DNA of 64,000 bases from Acetatifactor muris (GCF_024623325.1 NZ_JANJZD010000026.1:1-64000), one strand, 5' to 3'. Shown: positions 44,964-54,178, counted from the stretch's first letter. Program-made: numbers and translations. The notes: generated from the sequence alone by a model not told the origin.

Positions 44964-45779
44964 TTACTTCAGTTCCAAAGTCTTCTCATAAGCGGCAATC
45001 ACCGCGTTCATAACAGCTCCCCGGAAACCTGCCTCCTCCAGCTTCCGCACTCCCTGAATGGTGGCTCCTCCGGGAGAACAGACAGCATCCTTCAGCGCGC
45101 CGGGATGCTGTCCGGTTTCCAGCGCCAGCCTGGCAGCTCCCGTCATCATCTGAGCGGCAAATTTCAGCGCCTGTGCCCGGGACAGCCCACAGGCCACGCC
45201 GCCGTCCGCCATGGCCTCCAGAAACATATCCGCAAAAGCAGGTCCACAGCCCGCCACGGCAGACCCGGCATCTATTCCCGACTCCGCAATGTCAGAAAAC
45301 TGCCCCGCCTCCGCACAGGCATCCAGGAAGAAATTCCTGCTCTCTTCCGTCACATTCCCGCTGCAGGTGTAAAGCACCATCCCTTCTCCAACAGCAACAG
45401 GAGTATTGGGCATAATCCGGATGACGGGATACGCCTTTCCTCCTGCCATCTCCCGGATTCTGTCAATAGTCAGACCCGCGGCCATAGTCACCAGCACAAA
45501 TGGGGTTCGCCGCTGTGCCAGTGCAGGGTTGATTTCCTTCAGCATCCCCTCCATCATCTGAGGCTTCACCCCCAGGAAGAGGTAGTCCGCCTGACATGCT
45601 GCGTCACAGTTCGACACCACAGACGCCCCCAGTTCCTCCGCCAGCAGACAGGCTTTCTCCGGAGAACGGTTGGCCAGAAGAATCTGACTGCCCTCCATCC
45701 TTCGTCTGACTGCCCTTGCCAGGGCACCACCCATATTGCCGGTACCGATAAACCCAAAAATCAAATTATTCTTCTCCAT
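44964..45779 (-). CDS. proC: Pyrroline-5-carboxylate reductase
   Basis: 271 residues from ATG 45779 (MEKNNLIFGFIG), with AGAGGTG upstream. NAD(P)-binding FIGTGNMGGALARA, then IRIMPNTPVAVGEGM and the signature region GAARLALETGQHPGALKDAVCSPGGATIQG. It reduces pyrroline-5-carboxylate to proline, the last step after ProB and ProA, whose genes precede it. Its stop faces the activase stop with only four bases between them. Confidence 0.97.
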   Translation of the reverse strand: MEKNNLIFGFIGTGNMGGALARAVRRRMEGSQILLANRSPEKACLLAEELGASVVSNCDAACQADYLFLGVKPQMMEGMLKEINPALAQRRTPFVLVTMAAGLTIDRIREMAGGKAYPVIRIMPNTPVAVGEGMVLYTCSGNVTEESRNFFLDACAEAGQFSDIAESGIDAGSAVAGCGPAFADMFLEAMADGGVACGLSRAQALKFAAQMMTGAARLALETGQHPGALKDAVCSPGGATIQGVRKLEEAGFRGAVMNAVIAAYEKTLELK

Positions 45780-45853
45780 TGATACACCTCTTACGCGCTT
45801 TGTCGTACATAGCAATCCGCATATTCTCTGTCTGCAGATTCCCCCGTCGCCTT

Positions 45854-47101
45854 CTATCTCACATGACCCTGGCCGTAAATCACATACTTGCTGCTGGTCA
45901 GTTCTTCCAGTCCCATAGGGCCTCTGGCATGCATCTTCTGGGTGGAGATACCGATTTCCGCACCCAGTCCAAATTCTCCGCCGTCCGTAAACCTTGTGGA
46001 TGCATTGACATATACGGCCGCGGCGTCCACCGCGTCCAGAAACCGCTGCGCCTTGAAATAATTCCCGGTGACAATGCTCTCCGAGTGTCCGGTTCCGTGG
46101 GCATTGATAAATGCAATGGCCTCCTCCAGATTCTCCACTGTGCGTACCGCCAGAATATAATCGTCATATTCCGTATCCCAGTCGCTCTCCGAGGCGGGCA
46201 CCGCCCGATCTCCCAGTATCTTCCGTGCCCTTTCATCCGCCCGCAGTTCCACCTTTTTCTGTTCCAGCGCAGGCAGCGCTTCTTTCCAGAAAGCCTCCGC
46301 CACATCCTCCTGTACCAGGACACATTCCACCGCATTGCAAACCGATGGCCTGGAACATTTTGCATTATAGAGAATCTCTGCCGCCATGCCCGGATCTGCT
46401 TCGTTGTCCACATAGATATGGCAGATTCCCTCACCGGTGCGGATGACCGGAACACTGGCCTCCCTGGCCACAGTCCGTATCAGATCCGCCCCGCCCCTGG
46501 GGATCAGTACATCCACATAACCATCCAGATGCATCAGTTCGTTTGCCGTCTCACGGCTGGTGTCCTGAACCAGCGAAATGCAGCCTTCCGGCAGCCCCGC
46601 AGAAACCAGTGCCTCCCGCATCAGTGACGTGACACAGCGGTTGGAATGAATGGCCTCCTTTCCGCCCCGCAGAATGCAGACATTGCCGGACTTCAGGCAC
46701 AGCGCCGCCGCGTCAACAGTCACATTGGGCCTCGCTTCGTAAATAATGGCAATCACCCCCAGCGGCACTCTTCTGCGTCCGATGATCAGACCATTGGGAC
46801 GGGTCTCCATTTTATCCACACGGCCGATGGGATCGGGCAGAGCAATAATCTGCCGCACTCCCTCCACAATTCCTTCTATCCGTTCCGGTGTCAATGTCAG
46901 CCTGTCCAGCAGTGCAGGCCGCATTCCGTCGGCCTGTGCGGCCTCAACATCCCGCCTGTTGGCATCCAGCCATTCCTGCTGCCTCTCTCTCAATATCCCG
47001 GCAATCGCCTCCAATGCGGCATTCTTTCCCGCAGTTCCTGCTGTGGCCAGCGTATGGGAAGCTTCCCTTGCCGCCTGTCCCTGCTGTTGTAATATAGTCA
47101 T
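45854..47101 (-). CDS. proA: Gamma-glutamyl phosphate reductase
   Basis: 415 residues from ATG 47101 (MTILQQQGQAAREASHT), preceded by GGGAGG; the frame is open to 47272 but overlaps proB. Aldehyde dehydrogenase fold: GVIAIIYEARPNVTVDAAAL, then the catalytic Cys region AKCSRPSVCNAVE, and RFTDGGEFGLGAEIGISTQK. It reduces gamma-glutamyl phosphate to glutamate semialdehyde. Between proB and proC. Confidence 0.97.
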   Translation of the reverse strand: MTILQQQGQAAREASHTLATAGTAGKNAALEAIAGILRERQQEWLDANRRDVEAAQADGMRPALLDRLTLTPERIEGIVEGVRQIIALPDPIGRVDKMETRPNGLIIGRRRVPLGVIAIIYEARPNVTVDAAALCLKSGNVCILRGGKEAIHSNRCVTSLMREALVSAGLPEGCISLVQDTSRETANELMHLDGYVDVLIPRGGADLIRTVAREASVPVIRTGEGICHIYVDNEADPGMAAEILYNAKCSRPSVCNAVECVLVQEDVAEAFWKEALPALEQKKVELRADERARKILGDRAVPASESDWDTEYDDYILAVRTVENLEEAIAFINAHGTGHSESIVTGNYFKAQRFLDAVDAAAVYVNASTRFTDGGEFGLGAEIGISTQKMHARGPMGLEELTSSKYVIYGQGHVR

Positions 47102-47166
47102 AGATTGCTTTCCTCCCGTCCCTGTTCTCATATAACTGACATGGCTGCATTTCCGGACACCGCCGT

Positions 47167-47973
47167 TTACTTTCCTTCTGCGGATGCCAGGAAACGAGTT
47201 CCGATAGCCCTTTCTTCCACGATTCCATATAGATCTTCCATTCTGGCTCCGTTTGCAATCACCATGTCGCATCCCGCCGCCATGGCAATTCCGGCTGCTG
47301 ACAACTTGGTCGCCATCCCGCCGGTTCCCCGCCAGGTGCCCGCACCACCTGCCATCTCAAAGATCTCCGGTGTCAGTTCCTCCACGCGATGAAGCAGCTT
47401 TGCCCCGGGATTTTCTTTCGGGTCAGAATCATACAATCCGTCAATATCGCTGAGCAGCACCAGCAGATCCGCCCCACACAACTTTGCCACAATGGCGGAA
47501 AGGGTATCATTGTCGCCCAGAACCTTGTGATTCCCGGTCTCAATCTCGGCGGAGGAAACGGAATCATTCTCGTTTACCACCGGAATGACCCCCATCTCCA
47601 AAAGGGCGGAAAAAGTTCTCCGCAGATGTTCTTCTCTGACAGGAATCTCCACATCGTCTCCCGTCAGCAGAATCTGTGCCGCGGACTGATTGTACTCCGC
47701 AAAAAACTGGTCGAAAATGTGCATCATTCTGCACTGCCCCACGGCCGCTGCCGCCTGCTTCATCCGCAGTTCTTTCGGCCGTTCCTCCAGTCCCAGCCTG
47801 GATGTGCCCACTGCAATGGCACCGGAGAACACAAGTATCACCTCATGCCCGGCTCCTTTCAGATCCGCCAGAATTCTGGCCAGCTGTTCCATCCGCCGCA
47901 GATTCGGTGCGCCGGACTCATGGGTCAGAGTGGAGGTTCCTACCTTCACCACTATACGTTTTTTATCTTTCAA
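47167..47973 (-). CDS. proB: Glutamate 5-kinase
   Basis: 268 residues from TTG 47973. I choose this start because GGGAGG lies six bases upstream and because the likely promoter -10 (48059-48064) would put the transcription start at about 48052, past the alternative ATG at 48054. Amino-acid-kinase fold: KRIVVKVGTSTLT, LVFSGAIAVGTSRLG, VVNENDSVS, LLSDIDGLYDSDP, GTWRGTGGMATKLSAA. No C-terminal PUA domain, so the short form. First step of proline synthesis and usual point of proline inhibition. Confidence 0.95.
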   Translation of the reverse strand: MKDKKRIVVKVGTSTLTHESGAPNLRRMEQLARILADLKGAGHEVILVFSGAIAVGTSRLGLEERPKELRMKQAAAAVGQCRMMHIFDQFFAEYNQSAAQILLTGDDVEIPVREEHLRRTFSALLEMGVIPVVNENDSVSSAEIETGNHKVLGDNDTLSAIVAKLCGADLLVLLSDIDGLYDSDPKENPGAKLLHRVEELTPEIFEMAGGAGTWRGTGGMATKLSAAGIAMAAGCDMVIANGARMEDLYGIVEERAIGTRFLASAEGK

Positions 47974-48058
47974 GGCCTGCCTCCCTGGTTGTAAAATATA
48001 AGCTGCCTGCTCTGAACTTTCCGGTAAAACGAGAGCAGGACAGTCAATAAACATTCCC

Positions 48059-48087
48059 AGTATAACACAGTTTATTTTCTTTTTAAA
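48059..48087 (-). promoter_or_regulatory. Putative proBAC promoter
   Basis: Minus strand TTTAAA (48087-48082), 17 bases, TATACT (48064-48059). It drives proB-proA-proC and diverges from the tRNA-Leu promoter. Confidence 0.6.
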
Positions 48088-48112
48088 CCTCTCTTTTTAT
48101 TTTAAATATCTC

Positions 48113-48141
48113 TTGTCATTCCTTTCATTCTGTGCTATAAT
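48113..48141 (+). promoter_or_regulatory. Putative tRNA-Leu promoter
   Basis: TTGTCA (48113-48118), 17 bases, TATAAT (48136-48141), 46 bases before the tRNA. Confidence 0.7.
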
Positions 48142-48187
48142 TTATTTCGTTGTGAAAGTCTTCCCATTGCTTTTTTGCAGTGGAGAT

Positions 48188-48270
48188 GCCGGCGTGTCGG
48201 AATGGCAGACGAGGCAGACTCAAAATCTGTTGTGGGCAACCACGTGCGGGTTCAAGTCCCGCTGCCGGCA
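48188..48270 (+). tRNA. tRNA-Leu (anticodon CAA)
   Basis: 83 nt type II tRNA. The acceptor GCCGGCG pairs with TGCCGGC, anticodon stem GCAGA/TCTGT encloses the loop CTCAAAA, so the anticodon is CAA reading UUG; a variable arm TGTGGGCAACCACG follows, and the T stem GCGGG/CCCGC carries TTCAAGT. CCA is not encoded. The integrase gene of the element to the right ends inside the 3' part of this tRNA, marking it as the attachment site. Confidence 0.95.
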
Positions 48271-49601
48271 TTGTTTTTGGTGGCTGAAAACGTTGATTTA
48301 TCAAGGTTTTCAGCCATTTTCATTTTGTTAGCATTTTGATTACCTTGATTACCTTTTATACTCTCATTTATTTTTTTGACCACTTCACGCTTATATTCCA
48401 TTCCTGTGATGTCATATGTGTAATTCTGCTGATTTACCTCTTCTGTATGACCAAGTAATGATGCAGCAACAGTTGACGAAACCCCTTCACACCTCATTCT
48501 ACTGTTAAAAGTTCTTCTGATTGCATGTACACCTTTTACAGTTATCCCCGTTTGAATACATTTATTGCGCATACAATCTGAAATTGTTCTTCCATGGATT
48601 CTTCCCTCAGAATTAGAAAATACAAAATCGTCATAACATCCTGACTTTTCCTGTAAACGGATTATTTTGCGAAATAGAATTATCATTTCATCAGAAATTG
48701 GAAATTGTCTGGATTTATAGGTTTTTGTACCTGAAATAAAATAATCTCCATTAATGCGATCATATTTTTCTGATCTACATATTATCATAATTCTATTGTC
48801 TAACTGGATATCACTCCATTTCAAACCAGCCAACTCTCCTGTTCTCATTCCAGTATATATTGCAAGTTCTACTGCATACGAAGGAAGATATTCTGGTTTT
48901 TCAAGATGATCCGTGGTTAATTGCTTCATTATTATAGATATCTCATCATTACTTAACACACGTTCATCAATAGGACGTTTGTTCCTGTTATAGAATTTTA
49001 CAAATGACTTAGTATCTACATACTGACATGGATTATCTACAATTTTCTTATTAATCTTTGCACTGTGGAATACACCAGAAATATATCCCCATAAGGCTTT
49101 ACCGGCTTTTTCCTTCAAATCAAGTTCTTTAATCCTACTAATAATAAAAATTGTAATATCCTCTTCTGTCATATTCCTTATGTCCATTTTTTCAAAATAT
49201 GATCCTTTGAAAAATCTTTGGTAATCAGAATTGTATTTCGAAACTGTATTAGAAGATACACCATATGCTATTTGTTTTCTCTTCCATGTTTCAAAATTTG
49301 TATCAAATCTATTTTCTACAATATCCTGTTCCCGTTTTAACTTATTTTGTTCTTTTACTTCGTCAGAATAATATTCTATTACCAGATTTTTTATAGCCTC
49401 TTCTGAGGCTCGTTTTTTCAACACCCTCCTATTTTTTTCATCAGGTAGATAAGTATACCATTTGCCATCCTTACCCTTCCAGATTGCATACTGATGTTTT
49501 TTTAACAATTCCTTTCTCTTATTCATTTCAATTTGTTCTTGCACGTATGATAAATCAATCATACCATTTGCAACAGCATATTTCAACAAACTTTCATCCA
49601 T
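48252..49601 (-). CDS. Tyrosine site-specific integrase
   Basis: 449 residues. An N-terminal AP2-like arm (YAIWKGKDGKWYTYLPDEKN) is followed by a core-binding domain (90-200) and the catalytic domain with Arg253 (YTGMRTGELAGLKWSD), His359-x-x-Arg362 (HAIRRTF), His385 (LLGHTEEVNQQNYTY) and the nucleophile Tyr at 394 or 396. It integrates the element into the tRNA-Leu gene; its TGA stop (48252-48254) lies inside that tRNA. The last 12 residues are therefore fixed by the tRNA and its terminator. Confidence 0.95.
   Translation of the reverse strand: MDESLLKYAVANGMIDLSYVQEQIEMNKRKELLKKHQYAIWKGKDGKWYTYLPDEKNRRVLKKRASEEAIKNLVIEYYSDEVKEQNKLKREQDIVENRFDTNFETWKRKQIAYGVSSNTVSKYNSDYQRFFKGSYFEKMDIRNMTEEDITIFIISRIKELDLKEKAGKALWGYISGVFHSAKINKKIVDNPCQYVDTKSFVKFYNRNKRPIDERVLSNDEISIIMKQLTTDHLEKPEYLPSYAVELAIYTGMRTGELAGLKWSDIQLDNRIMIICRSEKYDRINGDYFISGTKTYKSRQFPISDEMIILFRKIIRLQEKSGCYDDFVFSNSEGRIHGRTISDCMRNKCIQTGITVKGVHAIRRTFNSRMRCEGVSSTVAASLLGHTEEVNQQNYTYDITGMEYKREVVKKINESIKGNQGNQNANKMKMAENLDKSTFSATKNNAGSGT
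48282..48315 (+). terminator. Hairpin behind tRNA-Leu, coding for the integrase C terminus on the other strand
   Basis: GGCTGAAAAC (48282-48291) and GTTTTCAGCC (48306-48315) form a perfect 10-bp stem 12 bases behind the tRNA, followed on the plus strand by ATTTTCATTTTG. It fits a tRNA terminator. On the minus strand the same bases encode AENLDKSTFSA of the integrase tail. Confidence 0.7.
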
Positions 49602-49680
49602 CTACTAATTTAAAGGAACCAGGATATCCTTTTGTGCGCACAGCTCCAGCTCCTTCCCTCTTTAATTTATGATGTATTTT

Positions 49681-50241
49681 TTATTTTCCAGTACTTCCAA
49701 TACCTCCGTTTCGTTTTGCATCAATTTTATTGTTGTCTGCAGAACCATATTCTACAAAAACAGCCTGTACGAATGCTTCACCTGTTTTAACTTCTAATTC
49801 TTTGTCTCCGTAATTTCTTATGCATATAAAAATATGTCCTTCATTATCAGCATTTATGTAATCCGCATCTATTACTGGAATTGTGTTAGCGATAGCCATA
49901 TGCTTCTTAATTCCAAGACTACTCCTTGGGAATAATAGCATTACATAATTAATATTCATTTGGCATCTTATACCTGTTGGAATCATCATTGAATCACCAG
50001 GCTTTATCCTTATATCACATGGAGTGAAAAAATCGTGTCCGGCACTATATTTTGTTTTACGAATTGGAAGTTTTATATTTTTATATATTTCTGTGATTAT
50101 ATGATCTGATCTGTTACCAAATGTGTCAATCCAGTCGCCTAGAAACTGTTTTAGACTTACTTTCTCAAACTGCGCTACTTTCTTCAAACTTTTCTTCCTC
50201 TTTTCGTTTCCTTTTGTTTTCGCATGGAATACACTGGCCAT
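49681..50241 (-). CDS. dut: dUTP diphosphatase (dUTPase)
   Basis: 186 residues. All five trimeric-dUTPase motifs: AGHDFFTPCDI (1), PRSSLG (2), VIDADYINADNEGHI (3), GEAFVQAVF (4), RNGGIGSTGK (5). It hydrolyses dUTP to dUMP, feeding ThyX and keeping uracil out of DNA. The start is uncertain: the frame opens at 50241, but TTG at 50187 has GAGGAAG just before it and starts nearer the usual N terminus (AQFEKVSLKQF). It overlaps the four-Cys gene. Confidence 0.93.
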   Translation of the reverse strand: MASVFHAKTKGNEKRKKSLKKVAQFEKVSLKQFLGDWIDTFGNRSDHIITEIYKNIKLPIRKTKYSAGHDFFTPCDIRIKPGDSMMIPTGIRCQMNINYVMLLFPRSSLGIKKHMAIANTIPVIDADYINADNEGHIFICIRNYGDKELEVKTGEAFVQAVFVEYGSADNNKIDAKRNGGIGSTGK

Positions 50242-50353
50242 AATGGTATTCTTTGTTCTTTAAATTGCATTTTACCTTTATTCTGGCTTTGTTACTTTCA
50301 TCAATTATTCCATAAGTACATTGTTCACATTCAGATGTTAAAATCATATTCAT
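50165..50353 (-). CDS. Small four-cysteine protein
   Basis: 62 residues. C-x2-C near residue 9 (SECEQCTYG) and C...C-x2-C later (VKCNLKNKEY, GQCIPCENK) suggest a small zinc-binding fold. A basic/acidic tail follows. It overlaps the start of the dUTPase frame. I recognise it only as a type of small protein common in phages of Clostridia. Confidence 0.55.
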   Translation of the reverse strand: MNMILTSECEQCTYGIIDESNKARIKVKCNLKNKEYHYGQCIPCENKRKRKEEEKFEESSAV

Positions 50354-50674
50354 TCAGTTTACCTTTGTAGCTTTCAATTTATTTAACACTTTTAATATTT
50401 CTTTTTCTATCTGAGGTATAATTCTATTTTTACCAAATTCCTTATAATAATATGGAGAGTACAATATGTTATTTGAATCGCACACGTTAAACCATATTCG
50501 TTTTGTATCTTCATCAATTCCTAACTTACAAAAGATCAAAGGTATTCCATTATATTTATAAACGGGGAATTTATAAACATACTCTTCTAACTCATGATCA
50601 AATTTGAATCCAACTTTTTTCATTTGGTTTATATTAATATCAAGTTTATATTGGTTTTCTGCTAGTCTGTCCAT
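50354..50674 (-). CDS. Small phage protein of unknown function
   Basis: 106 residues, no signal peptide or membrane helix, mixed beta (WFNVCDSNNILYSPYYY) and helical C terminus (IPQIEKEILKVLNKLKA). Its start overlaps the NrdG-half stop. No family recognised. Confidence 0.5.
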   Translation of the reverse strand: MDRLAENQYKLDININQMKKVGFKFDHELEEYVYKFPVYKYNGIPLIFCKLGIDEDTKRIWFNVCDSNNILYSPYYYKEFGKNRIIPQIEKEILKVLNKLKATKVN

Positions 50675-50928
50675 AAAACTATTTCTCCTTTTTGCAATGA
50701 TTGCTTAATATTAATAAGCCTTTGGTTTTTACTGCCTCTGTATGGAAGAGTTATGTCACGCTGTGAATCTATGTATCTTCCGTCTACTAAGACATCACAG
50801 TTTAATAAAATATTCTTTCGCTTCCATATATAGTAATCATATAAAATGTCACTATTATGTGCTGTTATAACATTATTAAATGATGTTTCGTATTCCATAA
50901 TAGATTCCCATGTATACCCCGTGAGCAT
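50662..50928 (-). CDS. Stand-alone C-terminal half of NrdG-like activase
   Basis: 88 residues matching only the C-terminal half of anaerobic ribonucleotide reductase activases: LTGYTWESIM, then LLNCDVLVDGRYIDSQRDIT, YRGSKNQRLINIKQSL and IVLW at the end. The radical-SAM Cys motif is absent. It starts with ATG 20 bases behind the complete nrdG. It has the tail residues that the complete NrdG lacks. Decayed duplicate or accessory domain are both possible. Confidence 0.7.
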   Translation of the reverse strand: MLTGYTWESIMEYETSFNNVITAHNSDILYDYYIWKRKNILLNCDVLVDGRYIDSQRDITLPYRGSKNQRLINIKQSLQKGEIVLWTD

Positions 50929-50949
50929 ACTTCTTTAGTGAGCTATCTT

Positions 50950-51426
50950 TTATACATACCACTCTCCGTTTCGTTTTTTCCAAATTCTTTGATTACTGCT
51001 TCCACGAAATGATAGTGTTATGTCTCTTTTTTCAATTTCAAATTGCCCATCTATTAAAACATTACATAGATTCAATAACTCCCTCATCTCGTAGTTTTCT
51101 ATTATTTGTTCCATTAAAAATCCTGTATAACACCAAATATTATTATTGGGAATATGAATTTTTAATATAAATTCTTTTATTTCTACTGCCGAATACATCG
51201 GATCTCCACCACTAAGAACCAATGCAGACAAAAATGGTCTTTTATCAATTTCAGAATTAATCACATTAATTAATTCATTAGATATTTCTTTTCCATAATT
51301 AAAATCCCATGTGTCTTTAGAGTGGCATCCATTGCAAAAATGTTTACACCCGCTGAAGAAAATGGTACAAGCCACTCCTTCAGCGTCAGCAGTAGACTCA
51401 TAATTAATCCCTGCTACATGCAACAT
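50950..51426 (-). CDS. nrdG: Anaerobic ribonucleotide reductase activating protein (radical SAM)
   Basis: 158 residues. The 4Fe-4S/SAM motif C-x3-C-x2-C is in GCKHFCNGCHSKDTWDF; SAM-site LVLSGGDPM and GQFEIEKRDITLSFRG follow. It makes the glycyl radical on NrdD. Its ATG lies one base behind the nrdD stop inside GGAGAATAAATATG, so the two are translationally coupled. Confidence 0.95.
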   Translation of the reverse strand: MLHVAGINYESTADAEGVACTIFFSGCKHFCNGCHSKDTWDFNYGKEISNELINVINSEIDKRPFLSALVLSGGDPMYSAVEIKEFILKIHIPNNNIWCYTGFLMEQIIENYEMRELLNLCNVLIDGQFEIEKRDITLSFRGSSNQRIWKKRNGEWYV

Positions 51427-51428
51427 AT

Positions 51429-53645
51429 TTATTCTCCAAAATTTGTATACGCACTATGCTTTACACGTTCTTTGACTTCTGCTTGTTTCCCATCGTTGAA
51501 ATTTCTGTAGTCTGTTGTTAGATACCCCGTTACACGCCTTAATTGCTGAATATTTTTACTTCCACATTCAGGACAACAGTCATTAAATTCCCCTTGATAA
51601 CCACAATCAAGACAACTGTCAATAGGGAAATTAAATGCAAGATATGGAATATCTAACTCATTAAAAGCATAGTCAATAATATCTTCTACTGCCTTTATAT
51701 TCTTTACAAAAGTTGATTCAAGTTCAATGTATGTTATACAGCCAGATGTAGCGTACTTTGTAAACGGTGCTTCTACACGTAACTTGTCATAAATTGAAAT
51801 CTTTTGCCACACTGGAACATGAATACTATTTGTCAGGAATTCATGACTCGTTACATTTCTAATTATTCCATATTGACTTCTAAGAACATTTAAAGCTGTT
51901 CTGCAAAGTCCTTCTGCTGGTGTAAAATATGTTCCAAAATTCAAATCATTTCTTTCACTTGCTTCTTTGGCATAATTATAAATATGTTTTACTACAGAAA
52001 GAGCAAACTTATGGACTTCTTCATCTTCTGCATGATTTTTACCAAACAATGCGACACAAGTTTCTGCCATTCCAATAAGACCAAACCCTAACGTTCCATG
52101 TTTAACTGCATTCTCAACCGTCTCATCACACTCCCTTGCTCCCTTGATTGTATTGTTTTGATACATAAAAGGTGCTGCTTTAGGAGATTGAGATTTTATA
52201 ATTTCATATCTCTCTAACAATCCTTTTTCACAAATATGGAGTGCATCATCTAATGCATTCCAAAATCCATCTAAATCTGCTTTATCTCTTTTGCCAAGGC
52301 AAATACCATATTCAATACCAAGTTTGGGTAGAATAATTGTATTTGGTACATTGTTGCCTCTTCCTTGCCGAATATATCCAAGTCCATGACGATCATATCC
52401 TATTAACGTGCGACATCCCATAGTGCTTAAATATGTATCAATTTCTCCGTCAGTTTCATGTGCTTGTGACCAATTACCATTCACCCAATTTGGATAAATC
52501 CTTTTTGACATAGATTGTAATGCTAACTTTTTTAAATCATAATTTGGATCACATTCTTTTGCATTTACTCCATTTTTATATTGGAAAATGCTTATTGGGA
52601 AAATACTTGTCAAATGATGTTCGCCTATACCATCAATACTTGCTTCCATAATCCATTTTGTAACTAATCTTCCCTCAGTGGAAGTATCTCTGCCTAGATT
52701 AATTGATGTAAATGGCACCTGTGACCCTTGTCTGCTTTCAAGAGTGTTCAAATTATGGAAAAGACCTTGTGTTGCTTGTTTCCCTTCTGATTCAAGCATT
52801 TCAATAGCATACTTATATGCCTTTTGATACGTCTTTGCTTCTTTATTGTCTATATCTAGCTTTTTAGGAATAGAATTTATATATTCAATGGATACATCAG
52901 AAACCCATTTTAATCCATCCTTAAAATGTTTAGAAAAACTCATTTTTACAAATGGTGCCAAATCGTAATCTAAATGTATAGAACCAACACCACCGAATTG
53001 CACTTGACTTTGACATTGAAAAGCAACAGCTACTAATTGACAAGCCGTGCTGAATGAAGCAGGTGGTCTTACATCCCCATTTCTTGTTTTAAATCCATAT
53101 GTAAAAATTTCTCCAAAATCAAGATTTAAACAATTGTGAACGCCATAAATTGCTTTCTCTAAATCATGCTGATACACCAACATATCTTTATGTGCTTGTG
53201 CGACTTCGTCACTTAATCCATCATATTCAAGAGCAATTGTTTTTCCAATATCAGCAGAAGCTTCTTTTTCTCTACCAGAAAATGAACGTTCATCTACATT
53301 AGCATTTGCATTTTCTATGTCAGAAGCACTTGCTCTTTTCATAATTTTTTGAATAATTTTACTATTTTTTTCTCGTATTCTATTTCTATCATTTCTATAT
53401 ATAATATATTTTCTTGCTACATCCTTACGATTGCTCGCCATTAGTCTCTCTTCTACCTGATCCTGAATCTCTTCAACAGTCATGCTTTTGTTCAACGATT
53501 CTATGTAATTTGCAATATCTCTAGCTTTTTCTTTTGCATAAGACGTTTCTTCACCATCAACATCAATGAATGCTTTTAGCACAGCTATTTTAATTTTCTC
53601 TTTGTCAAATTGAACTTTACGCCCATCTCTTTTCTGTACTGTCAA
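51429..53645 (-). CDS. nrdD: Class III anaerobic ribonucleoside-triphosphate reductase
   Basis: 738 residues. N-terminal ATP-cone (QKRDGRKVQFDKEKI), 10-stranded barrel, C-terminal zinc site C-x2-C...C-x2-C (CLDCGYQGEFNDCCPECGS) and the glycyl-radical loop with Gly707 (RRVTGYLTTDYRNFNDGKQA). It makes dNTPs from NTPs without oxygen, so host and phage live anaerobically. Starts with TTG 53645 behind GGAGG. First of nrdD-nrdG. Confidence 0.97.
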   Translation of the reverse strand: MTVQKRDGRKVQFDKEKIKIAVLKAFIDVDGEETSYAKEKARDIANYIESLNKSMTVEEIQDQVEERLMASNRKDVARKYIIYRNDRNRIREKNSKIIQKIMKRASASDIENANANVDERSFSGREKEASADIGKTIALEYDGLSDEVAQAHKDMLVYQHDLEKAIYGVHNCLNLDFGEIFTYGFKTRNGDVRPPASFSTACQLVAVAFQCQSQVQFGGVGSIHLDYDLAPFVKMSFSKHFKDGLKWVSDVSIEYINSIPKKLDIDNKEAKTYQKAYKYAIEMLESEGKQATQGLFHNLNTLESRQGSQVPFTSINLGRDTSTEGRLVTKWIMEASIDGIGEHHLTSIFPISIFQYKNGVNAKECDPNYDLKKLALQSMSKRIYPNWVNGNWSQAHETDGEIDTYLSTMGCRTLIGYDRHGLGYIRQGRGNNVPNTIILPKLGIEYGICLGKRDKADLDGFWNALDDALHICEKGLLERYEIIKSQSPKAAPFMYQNNTIKGARECDETVENAVKHGTLGFGLIGMAETCVALFGKNHAEDEEVHKFALSVVKHIYNYAKEASERNDLNFGTYFTPAEGLCRTALNVLRSQYGIIRNVTSHEFLTNSIHVPVWQKISIYDKLRVEAPFTKYATSGCITYIELESTFVKNIKAVEDIIDYAFNELDIPYLAFNFPIDSCLDCGYQGEFNDCCPECGSKNIQQLRRVTGYLTTDYRNFNDGKQAEVKERVKHSAYTNFGE

Positions 53646-53660
53646 TAAATACTTCCTCCG

Positions 53661-53855
53661 TTAATCTATATAATCTTTCTTTCCACACCTTAAACAAATA
53701 TAAGCATGTCTTTTCTTACCTTTTTTGTCATATACCGTTCTTACTCCACCAGTATATTTATGTACAAATAACCACCTTTTCCAAAATGGTTTCATTTTTA
53801 TTTCTGTAACTTTTATCTTATACCACCTACTTTCCTGAGCCAATGAAACAGGCAT
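53661..53855 (-). CDS. Small phage protein with C-x2-C motif
   Basis: 64 residues. Aromatic and basic (KPFWKRWLFVHKYTGG), with C-x2-C in ICLRCGKKD. It follows the HPr-like gene with adjoining stop and start. No family recognised. Confidence 0.45.
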   Translation of the reverse strand: MPVSLAQESRWYKIKVTEIKMKPFWKRWLFVHKYTGGVRTVYDKKGKKRHAYICLRCGKKDYID

Positions 53856-54097
53856 TTAATCATTATTTTCCGGTTTCCATTTTTGAATATTATTGTAGAA
53901 TCCAATTTTAAAGTTGTCATTTTCAGAATCCATAATGACTTTTACAGGTTCTACCAAATTCAAACTAAAAATTCCGAATATGCTTTTTCCCTCTACCACA
54001 TATTGATTCTGCTTAACAAGAAAGTCTCCATCATGATATTTACTACATATAGACACAAATTCTTTCGCTTTTCTATTGTATTAATACTAATCTTCAT
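53856..54097 (-). pseudogene. HPr-like protein, frameshifted near the start
   Basis: The 66-residue frame from 54056 encodes the HPr-like core (KYHDGDFLVKQ, VVEGKSIFGIFSLNLVEP). The missing N terminus lies in the +1 neighbour frame from ATG 54097 (MKISINTIE); joining them at the A-rich stretch near 54070-54080 gives NTIE-KAKEFVSI-C-SKY, which aligns with the second HPr-like protein (NTIEKVNHFTGITMKF). So either a one-base deletion broke the gene or a -1 shift restores it. The phosphorylated His of PTS HPr is absent. Confidence 0.6.
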
Positions 54098-54178
54098 TTA
54101 ATCTATATCTCTGTATATCTCCAAAAACATTCTTTTTACCTGATCATTCTTTAATGCTTCCTCATTATATTTGTACTC

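Noticed and set aside
48113..48331. Open frame through the tRNA-Leu gene on the plus strand
   Set aside because: It is produced by the tRNA and its terminator; no ribosome site.
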